A DNA stretch of 20,051 bases from an uncultured Collinsella sp. (lineage in GTDB: Bacteria; Actinomycetota; Coriobacteriia; Coriobacteriales; Coriobacteriaceae): positions 1-20,051 of the forward strand of contig UROZ01000025.1 of assembly GCA_900549655.1 (NCBI GenBank). The letters run 5' to 3'. Below, piece after piece: positions 1-6,125 of this stretch (position 1 is its first letter; each line of letters begins with the position of its first letter). The position numbers were made by a program, and so were the translations under genes. The notes below the pieces were generated by a model. The model saw only the letters and a program-made list of their open reading frames with translations, was not told where the DNA came from and made no database searches.

Positions 1-4
1 GGCC

Positions 5-28
5 AAACAGTCCGTATTTCACCGCAAC
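5..28. repeat. Repeat arm, copy 1 (cut off by window edge)
   Basis: These 24 nt are the exact reverse complement of the repeat arm at 2751-2774 and match the arm at 2792-2815 with one mismatch. Including flanking bases, 2-30 and 2789-2817 form a direct repeat of 29 nt with one difference. The partner arm that would make a hairpin here would lie left of the window, so this is probably the right half of a second hairpin element. It lies just beyond the stop codon of the leftward yqeC gene. No T-run is visible, so terminator function is not supported from this half alone. Confidence 0.8.
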
Positions 29-45
29 TGAGGAGATGGGGCCGG

Positions 46-780
46 CTACTTGAGGCTGCTGGCGACGACGGGGCGGTCGAGAGCTGCCTCGAAGCGGTCG
101 GCCATCGTGGGGTCGCTGAGCGTGTCGACTTGGTTGAGCATGATGCGGGCATTGTTGAGGTTCAGCATCCGCAGCTCGGCATTGAGCACCTGGGCGACGC
201 GCTCTGGGGTGGCAGTGTCGGTGAGCTCGCAGCCGCAACGCTCGCAAAAGAGCTCGGGGCGGTGGGCAACCTCGGCGACGGGTTTGCCCAGTCCCGAGGC
301 GCCGACGACCCAGACAACGTTTGCCGTGCCAGAGGGAATCACCGGCTCCCAGGCGGCGTGCGCCTTGAGCGGGAGCCGCTTGCTGCCGTCCGCCTCGGCC
401 AACACGTAGTCAAAGCGCTGTGCCAGCTGGTCGAGCGGCTCGGCAGGGGAGGAGAGCTTGCCCGTCTCCGGGTCCAAAACACCCGCCTGGCAGATGCCTC
501 CGCGGCTCATGCCCGCGCATGCCTCGCAGGTGCAGCCGGGAACATGCAGGGCCCCCGGCTTCCAAGGCACGGCGTCCAAGCGACGGCTCGACCCGTCCCA
601 TGGCACGCCGGCGACGGGAAACATGTGCGTGGTGGTACAGAGAAGCACCCTGCCGCCGGCGCGCATGAGCTCGAGACCCAGCGCCTTCAGCAAGGTCGAC
701 TTGCCACCGCTGCCGATAATCGCGGTAATGCCCGGCTCGATCTTGAGCGCCGAGGCAAGATTGCCGCTAACCGTTTCCAT
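46..780 (-). CDS. yqeC: YqeC: selenium-dependent hydroxylase accessory protein (P-loop)
   Basis: Putative nucleotide-binding accessory protein of 244 aa. The YqeC family is found with YqeB and selenium-dependent molybdenum hydroxylases and is thought to help make the labile selenium/molybdenum cofactor; its exact reaction is not known. Visible features are an N-terminal P-loop GSGGKST (residues 23-29), TTTHMF (49-54), EADGSKRLPLKAH (129-141) and GLGKPV (163-168), all typical of the family. The length fits. Odd: eight cysteines, six of them in mirrored motifs, C83-x-C85-x2-C88 (plus C97) and C179-x2-C182-x-C184. These could bind a metal, but that is inference. The ATG at 780 is preceded by a weak GGTGA ribosome site. 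The gene diverges from yqeB across a 103-bp spacer and ends beside repeat copy 1. Confidence 0.85.
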   Translation of the reverse strand: METVSGNLASALKIEPGITAIIGSGGKSTLLKALGLELMRAGGRVLLCTTTHMFPVAGVPWDGSSRRLDAVPWKPGALHVPGCTCEACAGMSRGGICQAGVLDPETGKLSSPAEPLDQLAQRFDYVLAEADGSKRLPLKAHAAWEPVIPSGTANVVWVVGASGLGKPVAEVAHRPELFCERCGCELTDTATPERVAQVLNAELRMLNLNNARIMLNQVDTLSDPTMADRFEAALDRPVVASSLK

Positions 781-883
781 CTGTTCACCGCCGTATAATA
801 CTGTGATAATAAATAATCATCAGAGTAGCGGTCGAACCGCTTTTTGCTCTGCTCAAACCGTAGCACAGGGAGGTGCCCCGGGA
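781..883. promoter_or_regulatory. Divergent yqeC/yqeB control region
   Basis: This is an AT-rich spacer between the divergent genes. On the plus strand TATAAT occurs at 794-799; on the minus strand TATTAT (795-800) has CTGATG, a 3/6 match to a -35 box, 17 bp upstream. No strong -35 box is present for yqeB. A 16-bp imperfect dyad, TGATAATAAATAATCA (804-819), lies in the middle, and its left half equals the TGATAAT half of the Fur 7-1-7 motif. A 6-bp hairpin (827-832 with 836-841, loop CGA) followed by T residues to 845 lies downstream. Exact promoter positions are uncertain. Confidence 0.4.
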
Positions 884-1678
884 ATGCTCGTTTATGTTCG
901 CGGCGCCGGCGATATCGCCACGGGTGTCGCTGCCCGTTTGGTGCGCGCCGGCGTGTCGGTCGTCATGGCCGATATCGCGGTTCCCACGTGCATCCGTCGC
1001 ACAATCAGTTTTTGCGAGGCCATTCGCTTGGGCGAGGTCGAGGTCGAGGGCATTCGCGCCCGCTTGGCGCAGACGCCGGCTGAGGCGCTCGAGATTACCC
1101 AAGCGGGGGATGTCGCCGTGGTGGTGGACCCTCAGGCCAAGATGCTCGATGAGCTTAAACCCGCGGCTGTGGTCGACGCGATTCTGGCCAAGCGCAACCT
1201 GGGTACCACGCGCGACATGGCGCCTGCCGTTATTGCCGTGGGACCGGGCTTCACCGCGCCGGTTGACTGCGACGCCGTGGTCGAAACCATGCGCGGGCAT
1301 TTCCTGGGCCGTGTCATTACCCAGGGTTCGCCCCAACCCAACACGGGCGTGCCGGGCATTATCGCTGGCTATGGCAGAGAGCGCGTTATCCACAGCCCCG
1401 CCGCCGGCGTGTTTCGGTCCGACCGCGCGATCGGCGACATCGTGAGCGCCGGAGACGTGATTGGCTACGCGGGCGATACGCCCATACGCACGCAGATCGA
1501 TGGCTGTCTGCGCGGGCTTTTGGCGAACGGCGTGCAGGTGACTGAGGGCTTTAAATGCGCCGATGTCGATCCGCGCGGCGATGCCAGCTATATCAACTAC
1601 ATTTCGGACAAGGCGACGTCGGTCGGCGGCGGCGTGCTCGAGGCGCTCGCCATGCTCACCGATGTCTTTAGAGGATAG
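884..1678 (+). CDS. yqeB: YqeB: selenium-dependent molybdenum hydroxylase system protein
   Basis: Protein of 264 aa of the YqeB/EF2563 family, which co-occurs with selenium-dependent molybdenum hydroxylases and is presumed to act in their cofactor maturation; the biochemical activity is unproven. The protein opens with the family signature VRGAGDIATGVAARL (residues 4-18), followed by CIRRTISFCEA, AVIAVGPGFTAP, ETMRGHFLGRVI, PNTGVPGIIAGYG and a C-terminal DVDPRGD...ISDKATSVGGGVLEA block. The reading frame is open from 458, but homology begins at ATG 884, which has a good GGGAGGTG ribosome site at 869-876, so that start was chosen. xdhC follows after 9 nt, so the two are surely cotranscribed. 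Length and motif order are normal. Confidence 0.9.
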   Translation: MLVYVRGAGDIATGVAARLVRAGVSVVMADIAVPTCIRRTISFCEAIRLGEVEVEGIRARLAQTPAEALEITQAGDVAVVVDPQAKMLDELKPAAVVDAILAKRNLGTTRDMAPAVIAVGPGFTAPVDCDAVVETMRGHFLGRVITQGSPQPNTGVPGIIAGYGRERVIHSPAAGVFRSDRAIGDIVSAGDVIGYAGDTPIRTQIDGCLRGLLANGVQVTEGFKCADVDPRGDASYINYISDKATSVGGGVLEALAMLTDVFRG

Positions 1679-1687
1679 AAGGCGGCA

Positions 1688-2731
1688 ATGGAAAAGCTCG
1701 ATGTTGTGAATGCGGCGCTTGCCGCCCTGCGTGCTGGCGAGACGTGCGAGCTCGTGGTCGTGGCCGGCACGGCGGGGTCGTCGCCGCGCGGCGTGGGCGC
1801 CTGGATGGCCGTCTTTGCCGACGGCAGCCAGGCGGGCACTATCGGCGGCGGCAAGATTGAGCTCTTTGCGCTGGATGAGGCGCGCGAACTCCTGAGCGCG
1901 GGACAGTCGCGTCTGGTCCGCTACACCATGGGCGGCGAGAACTCCGATACCGGCATGATCTGCGGCGGAGCCATCTGCCTGTGCTATCTGCATCTGGATG
2001 CGACCCAGGCACCGTTGTTCCAGGAAATTGCCGACGTCTTGGTCTATCGGCGCATCGGCGACTTCGTCATCGACTTTGAGCCGTTTATCGCGAGCGCGCT
2101 CGAGGGCGATGTGGCCGAGTACCATGGCGAGGCATCGCGCCATACCATTGCGGGCTGCCCCGGGCTTTCACTGGTGGAGGAGGGGAGTAACGTCACCTAC
2201 ACTAACGCCGCCTCCGAGATTCCTCCCGCGCACATCGAGACGCTCTGCCCCGAGGGCCTGACCTATATCTTTGGCTGTGGCCACGTGGGCGCCGCGACGG
2301 CGCGGGTGCTCACGGCGGCGGGCTTTGCCGTCGTGGCGTGCGACGACCGCCCCAGCACGTTGACGCCCGAATGGGTGCCCGGTGTCTACGATCGTCGCTT
2401 GGTCGATTACAAGAACCTGAGCGAGCTGTGTCCCATCGGTCCGCGCGACTTGGTGGTTGTGGCCACAGCAGGCCACAAGTCCGATATCGACGTGGTGATT
2501 CAGGCCATGCGCGCCAAGCCTGCCTACCTGGGCTGTCTGGGCTCGCGCCGCAAGACGGCCTTTGTGCGTGCCCGCCTGGAGCAGGAAGGCTTTACGCAGG
2601 ACCAGATCGACGAGCTGCACCTGCCGATCGGCGTTGCCATCAAGGCAGAGGATCCCGAGGAGATCGCTATCTCCATCGCCGCCGAGATGATCCACCTGCG
2701 CCGCACCAAACTCGTCCCCCGCAAGCGCTAA
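1688..2731 (+). CDS. XdhC/CoxI family molybdenum-cofactor maturation protein
   Basis: Protein of 347 aa with the XdhC architecture. The N-terminal XdhC_CoxI part carries AGTAGSSPRGVGAWMAV and TIGGGKIE; the MICGG segment includes C92, the position of the cysteine implicated in molybdenum cofactor handling. The C-terminal Rossmann part carries GCGHVG (residues 196-201), VVATAGHKSDIDV and GSRRK (285-289). XdhC binds molybdenum cofactor, promotes its sulfuration and delivers it to xanthine dehydrogenase-type enzymes. Next to yqeB and yqeC it probably serves a selenium-dependent hydroxylase (inference). The target enzyme is not in the window. It starts 9 nt after yqeB, with GGCGG before the ATG as a modest ribosome site, and ends 19 nt before a 24-bp repeat hairpin. 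The gene is complete; no missing motif was noticed. Confidence 0.88.
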   Translation: MEKLDVVNAALAALRAGETCELVVVAGTAGSSPRGVGAWMAVFADGSQAGTIGGGKIELFALDEARELLSAGQSRLVRYTMGGENSDTGMICGGAICLCYLHLDATQAPLFQEIADVLVYRRIGDFVIDFEPFIASALEGDVAEYHGEASRHTIAGCPGLSLVEEGSNVTYTNAASEIPPAHIETLCPEGLTYIFGCGHVGAATARVLTAAGFAVVACDDRPSTLTPEWVPGVYDRRLVDYKNLSELCPIGPRDLVVVATAGHKSDIDVVIQAMRAKPAYLGCLGSRRKTAFVRARLEQEGFTQDQIDELHLPIGVAIKAEDPEEIAISIAAEMIHLRRTKLVPRKR

Positions 2732-2750
2732 TCGCATCCCCACCAATTAA

Positions 2751-2815
2751 GTTGCGGTGAAATACGGACTGTTTAAGCCTATTAAGCCGCCAAACAGTCC
2801 CTATTTCACCGCAAC
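2751..2815. repeat. Inverted-repeat hairpin element (24-bp arms)
   Basis: The arms at 2751-2774 and 2792-2815 are complementary over 24 bp with a single mismatch (C2765 against C2801), separated by a 17-nt loop. The same arm recurs at 5-28, so this is a repeated element and not a simple terminator; there is no T-run after it. The stem could still stop or protect xdhC transcripts. Its form resembles intergenic REP-type elements, but no transposase is visible. Confidence 0.85.
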
Positions 2816-2877
2816 TGCTTGTTGGGACCCATTTGTGCGGGGGAGTTGTGGAGTTGTGCAGGCAGACGAGGTTTTTC

Positions 2878-2906
2878 TGGAAATACGCACCCAATGCGCG
2901 TATAGT
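2878..2906 (+). promoter_or_regulatory. Likely sigma70-type promoter of the rplE operon
   Basis: TGGAAA (2878-2883, 4/6 to TTGACA) and TATAGT (2901-2906, 5/6 to TATAAT) are spaced by 17 bp. Transcription would start near 2913, giving a leader of about 130 nt. A promoter is expected here because the preceding gene is unrelated and a repeat hairpin separates it from rplE. Confidence 0.6.
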
Positions 2907-2912
2907 ACCGAT

Positions 2913-2995
2913 TGTTTTGTCGGCTCCTGCTGCGTCGAGTCCAAACCGCAAAATGCCATGAGCGGCGCGGATGCAGCCAGGAGGCACGAGGACAA
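2913..2995 (+). promoter_or_regulatory. Structured 5' leader of the rplE operon
   Basis: The leader can fold into a long irregular hairpin. TTGTC (2917-2921) pairs with GACAA (2991-2995); CTCCTG (2924-2929) with CAGGAG (2978-2983); CTGC (2930-2933) with GCAG (2973-2976), leaving a bulged C at 2977; an inner CCGC (2946-2949) pairs with GCGG (2962-2965). Ribosomal-protein operons are often regulated by a product binding such a leader; in Escherichia coli S8 binds near the start of rplE. A similar role here is inference, and I did not match the structure to a known leader family. Confidence 0.45.
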
Positions 2996-3043
2996 CCCAT
3001 CGTGGCCACGCCCCGTGCTTAAAACCCCAAGAAGGAGTGAACA

Positions 3044-3601
3044 ATGGCAGAAGAGAAGTATGTGCCGCGTCTGAAGACCAAGTACAACAACGAGGTCAAG
3101 CAGCAGCTTCAGGACAAGTTCCAGTACGAGAACGTCATGATGATCCCCAAGTTTGAGAAGATCGTCGTGAACATGGGTGTCGGCGAGGCCGCTACCGATT
3201 CCAAGGCCATCGACGGTGCCGTGCGCGACCTGCGCGCCATCACCGGACAGCAGCCGATGATCACCCGTGCCCGTAAGTCCATCGCTACCTTCCGCCTGCG
3301 CGCTGGTATGCCGATCGGCTGCAAGGTTACCCTGCGTGGCGACCGTATGTGGGAGTTCTTCGATCGTCTGACCTCCGTCGCGATCCCCCGTATCCGCGAC
3401 TTCCGCGGCATCTCCGCCAAGAGCTTCGACGGCCGTGGCAACTTCTCCATGGGCGTCACCGAGCAGCTCATCTTCCCCGAGATCGACTTCGACTCCGTCG
3501 ATCACCAGCGCGGTATGGACATCACTTTCGTGACCACCGCCAATACCGATGAGGAGGCCAAGGCCCTTCTGGACGCCTTCGGTTTCCCGTTCAAGAAATA
3601 G
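3044..3601 (+). CDS. rplE: 50S ribosomal protein L5 (uL5)
   Basis: Protein of 185 aa that binds 5S rRNA in the central protuberance of the large subunit. Recognisable L5 blocks are YENVMMIPKFEKIVVNMGVGEA near the N-terminus, then ITGQQPMITRARKSIATFRLR, GMPIGCKVTLRG and a C-terminal DITFVTTANTDEEA segment. Length is close to the usual 179-185 aa. The ATG is preceded by AGGAGTGA. This is the first gene of the transcription unit here, which is unusual because rplN and rplX normally lie directly upstream. An 8-bp hairpin follows the stop codon before rpsN. Confidence 0.97.
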   Translation: MAEEKYVPRLKTKYNNEVKQQLQDKFQYENVMMIPKFEKIVVNMGVGEAATDSKAIDGAVRDLRAITGQQPMITRARKSIATFRLRAGMPIGCKVTLRGDRMWEFFDRLTSVAIPRIRDFRGISAKSFDGRGNFSMGVTEQLIFPEIDFDSVDHQRGMDITFVTTANTDEEAKALLDAFGFPFKK

Positions 3602-3616
3602 GTTCACCTGCCCTAT

Positions 3617-3646
3617 AAGCGCCGTTCCCACAAGGGGGCGGCGCTT
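3617..3646 (+). other. Intercistronic hairpin between rplE and rpsN
   Basis: AAGCGCCG (3617-3624) pairs perfectly with CGGCGCTT (3639-3646) across a 14-nt loop. There is no T-run behind it, so a true terminator is unlikely; it may mark RNA processing or stabilise the upstream message. Confidence 0.55.
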
Positions 3647-3680
3647 GGGGCGAACAATACTCTATGTGAGGAGGATATAA

Positions 3681-3866
3681 GTGGCTAAGACATCGATGAT
3701 CGTCAAGTGCAATCGCAAGCAGAAGTTCTCTACTCGTGAGTACACGCGCTGCCAGCGCTGCGGCCGTCCGCACTCTGTGTACCGCAAGTTCGGCCTGTGC
3801 CGTGTCTGCTTCCGCGAGCTTGCACTCAAGGGCGAGCTTCCCGGCGTTAAGAAGGCCAGCTGGTAA
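3681..3866 (+). CDS. rpsN: 30S ribosomal protein S14 type Z (uS14)
   Basis: A 61-aa small-subunit head protein needed for late 30S assembly. It is the short zinc-binding form: C24-x2-C27 and C40-x2-C43 make the zinc ribbon, within the context CQRCGRPH and FGLCRVCFR. The 61-aa length is standard for type Z. The start is GTG at 3681, preceded by a strong GAGGAGGA ribosome site at 3668-3675. The gene lies between rplE and rpsH as in other spc operons. A zinc-free S14 paralogue might exist elsewhere but is not in this window. Confidence 0.97.
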   Translation: MAKTSMIVKCNRKQKFSTREYTRCQRCGRPHSVYRKFGLCRVCFRELALKGELPGVKKASW

Positions 3867-3985
3867 GTCACTACCAGCGTTTCAAGCATCAGTTTGGAAC
3901 AGGGAAAACGCGCTAAAAAGGCTTTGCCGTTAAGGGCGGCGAAGAACCAAGAGCACGTGTTCATCAAGAACGAAGGAGAATCTGT
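3867..3985. other. 119-bp rpsN-rpsH spacer
   Basis: No gene or convincing promoter is visible. The spacer can form weak pairings (GCGTTT near 3878 with AAACGC near 3919; GCCG with CGGC near 3928-3942) and ends in an AAGGAGA ribosome site for rpsH. It is longer than usual for neighbouring spc genes. Confidence 0.5.
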
Positions 3986-4384
3986 ATGAACCTTACAGAC
4001 CCGATCGCAGATATGCTTACGCGCATCCGTAACGCTAACTCTGTGAACAAGGCCACGGTCTCCATGCCGAGCAGCAAGAAGCTCGTCGAGATCGCTCGTG
4101 TTTTGCACGAGGAGGGCTACATCGAGGGCTACGATGTCGAGGACACCGTTCCCCAGAAGACTCTGCACATCACGCTTAAGTATGGTCCCAAGAAGGCTAA
4201 GGTCATCAACGGCATCCGCCGCATTTCCAAGCCGGGCCTGCGTAAGTACACCGGCGTTGCCGACATGCCCCGCGTCCGCGGTGGCCTTGGTACCGCCATT
4301 ATTTCCACCAGCCATGGCGTCATGACCGACCGCGATGCTCGCAAGCACAACGTCGGCGGCGAGATCATCGCTTACGTCTGGTAA
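3986..4384 (+). CDS. rpsH: 30S ribosomal protein S8 (uS8)
   Basis: Protein of 132 aa that binds helix 21 of 16S rRNA early in assembly and, in Escherichia coli, represses its own operon by binding the mRNA. The sequence opens with NLTDPIADMLTRIRNA, the classical S8 start, and ends with GTAIISTSHGVMTDRDARK and GGEIIAYVW, both highly conserved. Length is normal. The ATG follows an AAGGAGA ribosome site. rplF begins 33 nt downstream. Whether it binds the leader upstream of rplE is an open question. Confidence 0.98.
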   Translation: MNLTDPIADMLTRIRNANSVNKATVSMPSSKKLVEIARVLHEEGYIEGYDVEDTVPQKTLHITLKYGPKKAKVINGIRRISKPGLRKYTGVADMPRVRGGLGTAIISTSHGVMTDRDARKHNVGGEIIAYVW

Positions 4385-4417
4385 TTCGCTCGGTAGGTAG
4401 AAGGAAAGGAGATCACC

Positions 4418-4954
4418 GTGTCTCGTATCGGTAATAAGCCTGTCCAGATTCCCGCCGGAGTCGAAGTGGCAGTCAACGGCAACAACGTTGTCGTCAAGGG
4501 CCCCAAGGGCCAGCTCGAGCTCGATGTCTTTGAGAAGCTCGCTATCAACGTCGAGGACAACGTCCTCACCGTTTCCCGTCCCGACGACGAGCGTGAGACC
4601 CGTGCCCGCCACGGCCTCACCCGCGCCCTCATCCACAACATGGTTGTTGGCGTTTCCGAGGGCTTCGAGAAGAAGCTCGAGCTCGCCGGCGTCGGTTACC
4701 GCGTGCAGCAGAAGGGCAAGAACCTCGAGTTCTCCCTGGGCTTCTCGCACCCCGTGATCGTCGAGGCTCCCGAGGGCATCACCTTCGAGGTTCCCGACAA
4801 CACCCACGTGAACGTCAAGGGTATCAACAAGCAGCAGGTGGGTCAGATTGCCGCTGAGATCCGCGGCCATCGTCCTCCCGAGCCTTACAAGGGCAAGGGT
4901 ATCCACTACGTTGGCGAGCACATCCGCCGCAAGCTGGGTAAGGCCGCCAAGTAG
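4418..4954 (+). CDS. rplF: 50S ribosomal protein L6 (uL6)
   Basis: Protein of 178 aa, located near the sarcin-ricin loop and the factor-binding site of the 50S subunit. The N-terminus SRIGNKPVQIPAGVEV and the C-terminal RPPEPYKGKGIHYVGE block are diagnostic of L6, and the two duplicated L6 domains span the chain. The start is GTG at 4418 with GGAAAGGA at 4403-4410 as ribosome site. The gene is complete and of normal length. A stable 8-bp hairpin lies between it and rplR. Confidence 0.98.
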   Translation: MSRIGNKPVQIPAGVEVAVNGNNVVVKGPKGQLELDVFEKLAINVEDNVLTVSRPDDERETRARHGLTRALIHNMVVGVSEGFEKKLELAGVGYRVQQKGKNLEFSLGFSHPVIVEAPEGITFEVPDNTHVNVKGINKQQVGQIAAEIRGHRPPEPYKGKGIHYVGEHIRRKLGKAAK

Positions 4955-4979
4955 TCGTAACCGACTCACTCGCATAAGA

Positions 4980-5001
4980 CCAGCACCCCGTCAGGTGCTG
5001 G
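4980..5001 (+). other. Intercistronic hairpin between rplF and rplR
   Basis: CCAGCACC (4980-4987) pairs perfectly with GGTGCTGG (4994-5001) over a 6-nt loop. A run of five T residues occurs 10 nt further on, just before the rplR ribosome site, too far for a normal terminator. Partial attenuation or an RNA-processing signal is possible. Confidence 0.55.
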
Positions 5002-5029
5002 CAAGATCAACCTTTTTAGGAGTTTACGT

Positions 5030-5398
5030 ATGAACAAGCATAAGGCGAAGCTGGAAGGCCTCAAGCGTCGTCAGCGTCGTGTTCGCGGCAAGGTCTCGGG
5101 TACCTCCGAGCGTCCGCGTCTTCGCGTGACCCGTACTAACGCCAACATCTATGCCCAGATCATCGACGACAGCAAGGGCTCCAGCCTGACGCTCGTCTCT
5201 GCCTCGACCCTCGAGGCCGAGTTCAAGGGCACCCACACCTCGAACAAGGAGGCTGCGGAGAAGGTCGGTCAGCTCGTTGGCAAGCGCGCCATCGAGGCCG
5301 GCATCACCAAGGTCGCCTTCGATCGCGGTGGCCGTATCTACCATGGCCGCGTCAAGGCCCTCGCCGACGGTGCTCGTGCCGCCGGTCTCGAGTTCTAG
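5030..5398 (+). CDS. rplR: 50S ribosomal protein L18 (uL18)
   Basis: Protein of 122 aa that binds 5S rRNA together with L5. The basic N-terminus is followed by the L18 core: RPRLRVTRTNANIYAQIIDD, the GKRAIEAGI helix and VAFDRGGRIYHGRVKALADGAR. The C-terminal GLEF ending is typical. Length is normal. ATG at 5030 follows TTAGGAG. The stop codon overlaps the TAGGAGGT ribosome site of rpsE, so translation of the two is probably coupled. Confidence 0.98.
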   Translation: MNKHKAKLEGLKRRQRRVRGKVSGTSERPRLRVTRTNANIYAQIIDDSKGSSLTLVSASTLEAEFKGTHTSNKEAAEKVGQLVGKRAIEAGITKVAFDRGGRIYHGRVKALADGARAAGLEF

Positions 5399-5412
5399 GA
5401 GGTATGTAGCAC

Positions 5413-5937
5413 ATGGCTCGTAATCAGAAGCAGCAGCGCGAGGCCTCCGAGTTCGAGGAGCGCGTCGTTTACATCAACCGCGTGTCGAAGACCGTCAAGG
5501 GTGGTCGTCGCATGAGCCTCGTCGCTCTCGTCGTCGTTGGCGACGGCAAGGGCAACGTCGGCGTTGGCATGGGCAAGTCCGCTGAGGTGCCCATGGCCAT
5601 CTCCAAGGCGTCTCTCGATGCCAAGAAGAACATGTTCCACGTGCCGGTGACCGAGCAGGGCACCATCCCGCACGAGGTTCTCGGCCACTTTGGTGCCGGC
5701 CGCATCATCATCAAGCCCGCTGTCGAGGGTACCGGCGTTATCGCCGGCGGCGCTGTGCGTCCCCTCTTTGAGCTTGCTGGCATCAAGAACGTCCTGTCCA
5801 AGTCCCTCGGTACCGACAACGGCCTCAACATCATCAAGGCTGCCGTCGAGGGCCTCAAGGAGCTCTCCAGCCCTGAGGACGTCGCGGCTCGCCGTGGCCT
5901 GACGGTCTCCGAGATGTTCGTCGGTAAGGAGAACTAA
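5413..5937 (+). CDS. rpsE: 30S ribosomal protein S5 (uS5)
   Basis: Protein of 174 aa with a role in decoding fidelity and mRNA unwinding at the entry channel. It has the double-stranded-RNA-binding N domain with VVGDGKGNVGVGMGKSAEVP and the C domain with GAGRIIIKPAVEGTGVIAGG and RGLTVSEMF. Length is normal. The ATG lies 9 nt after the TAGGAGGT site that overlaps the end of rplR. Only two bases separate its stop codon from the rpmD start, and the rpmD ribosome site (AAGGAG) is inside the rpsE coding sequence. Confidence 0.98.
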   Translation: MARNQKQQREASEFEERVVYINRVSKTVKGGRRMSLVALVVVGDGKGNVGVGMGKSAEVPMAISKASLDAKKNMFHVPVTEQGTIPHEVLGHFGAGRIIIKPAVEGTGVIAGGAVRPLFELAGIKNVLSKSLGTDNGLNIIKAAVEGLKELSSPEDVAARRGLTVSEMFVGKEN

Positions 5938-5939
5938 GC

Positions 5940-6122
5940 ATGGCTGACACCATCAAGATCAAGCAGGTCCGCAGCACCAATGGTTGCAAGCAGGACCAGG
6001 TCCGTACTGTCCGTGCCCTCGGTCTCCACAGGATCCGCGAGGTTCGCGAGATTGCTGACAACGAGTCCGTCCGCGGCATGATCTTCAAGGTCAAGCACCT
6101 TGTCGAGATTGTAGAGGAGTAG
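5940..6122 (+). CDS. rpmD: 50S ribosomal protein L30 (uL30)
   Basis: Small 60-aa protein of the large subunit. It contains IKIKQVRSTNGCKQDQVRT followed by ALGLHRIREVREIADNESVRGMI, the standard bacterial L30 fold. It starts 2 nt after rpsE and ends 3 nt before rplO, whose ribosome site (GAGGAG) overlaps the rpmD end. It is therefore tightly coupled to both. Length is normal. Confidence 0.97.
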   Translation: MADTIKIKQVRSTNGCKQDQVRTVRALGLHRIREVREIADNESVRGMIFKVKHLVEIVEE

Positions 6123-6125
6123 CAA

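Larger units (their letters stand above)
2732..3043. other. 312-bp intergenic region between xdhC and rplE
   Basis: This spacer holds no convincing gene. From left to right it contains the repeat hairpin (2751-2815), about 60 bp without recognisable signals, a likely promoter (2878-2906), a structured leader (about 2913-2995) and a strong AGGAGTGA ribosome site just before rplE. In most bacteria rplX ends only a few bases before rplE, so this spacer is itself unusual. Confidence 0.8.

Noticed and set aside
458..883. Upstream extension of the yqeB frame to 458
   Set aside because: It runs antisense through yqeC and across the AT-rich promoter region; homology starts at 884 behind a good ribosome site.
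785..2143. Long minus-strand open frame (452 aa) opposite yqeB and xdhC
   Set aside because: Its composition is rich in His, Arg and Asp with no known motif, and it lies antisense to two clear family members; such shadow frames are common at this GC content.
1..2820. Flanked module considered as a transposon or integron
   Set aside because: No transposase, integrase or target-site duplication is visible; only the repeats support mobility, so it is kept as a finding, not as a mobile element.
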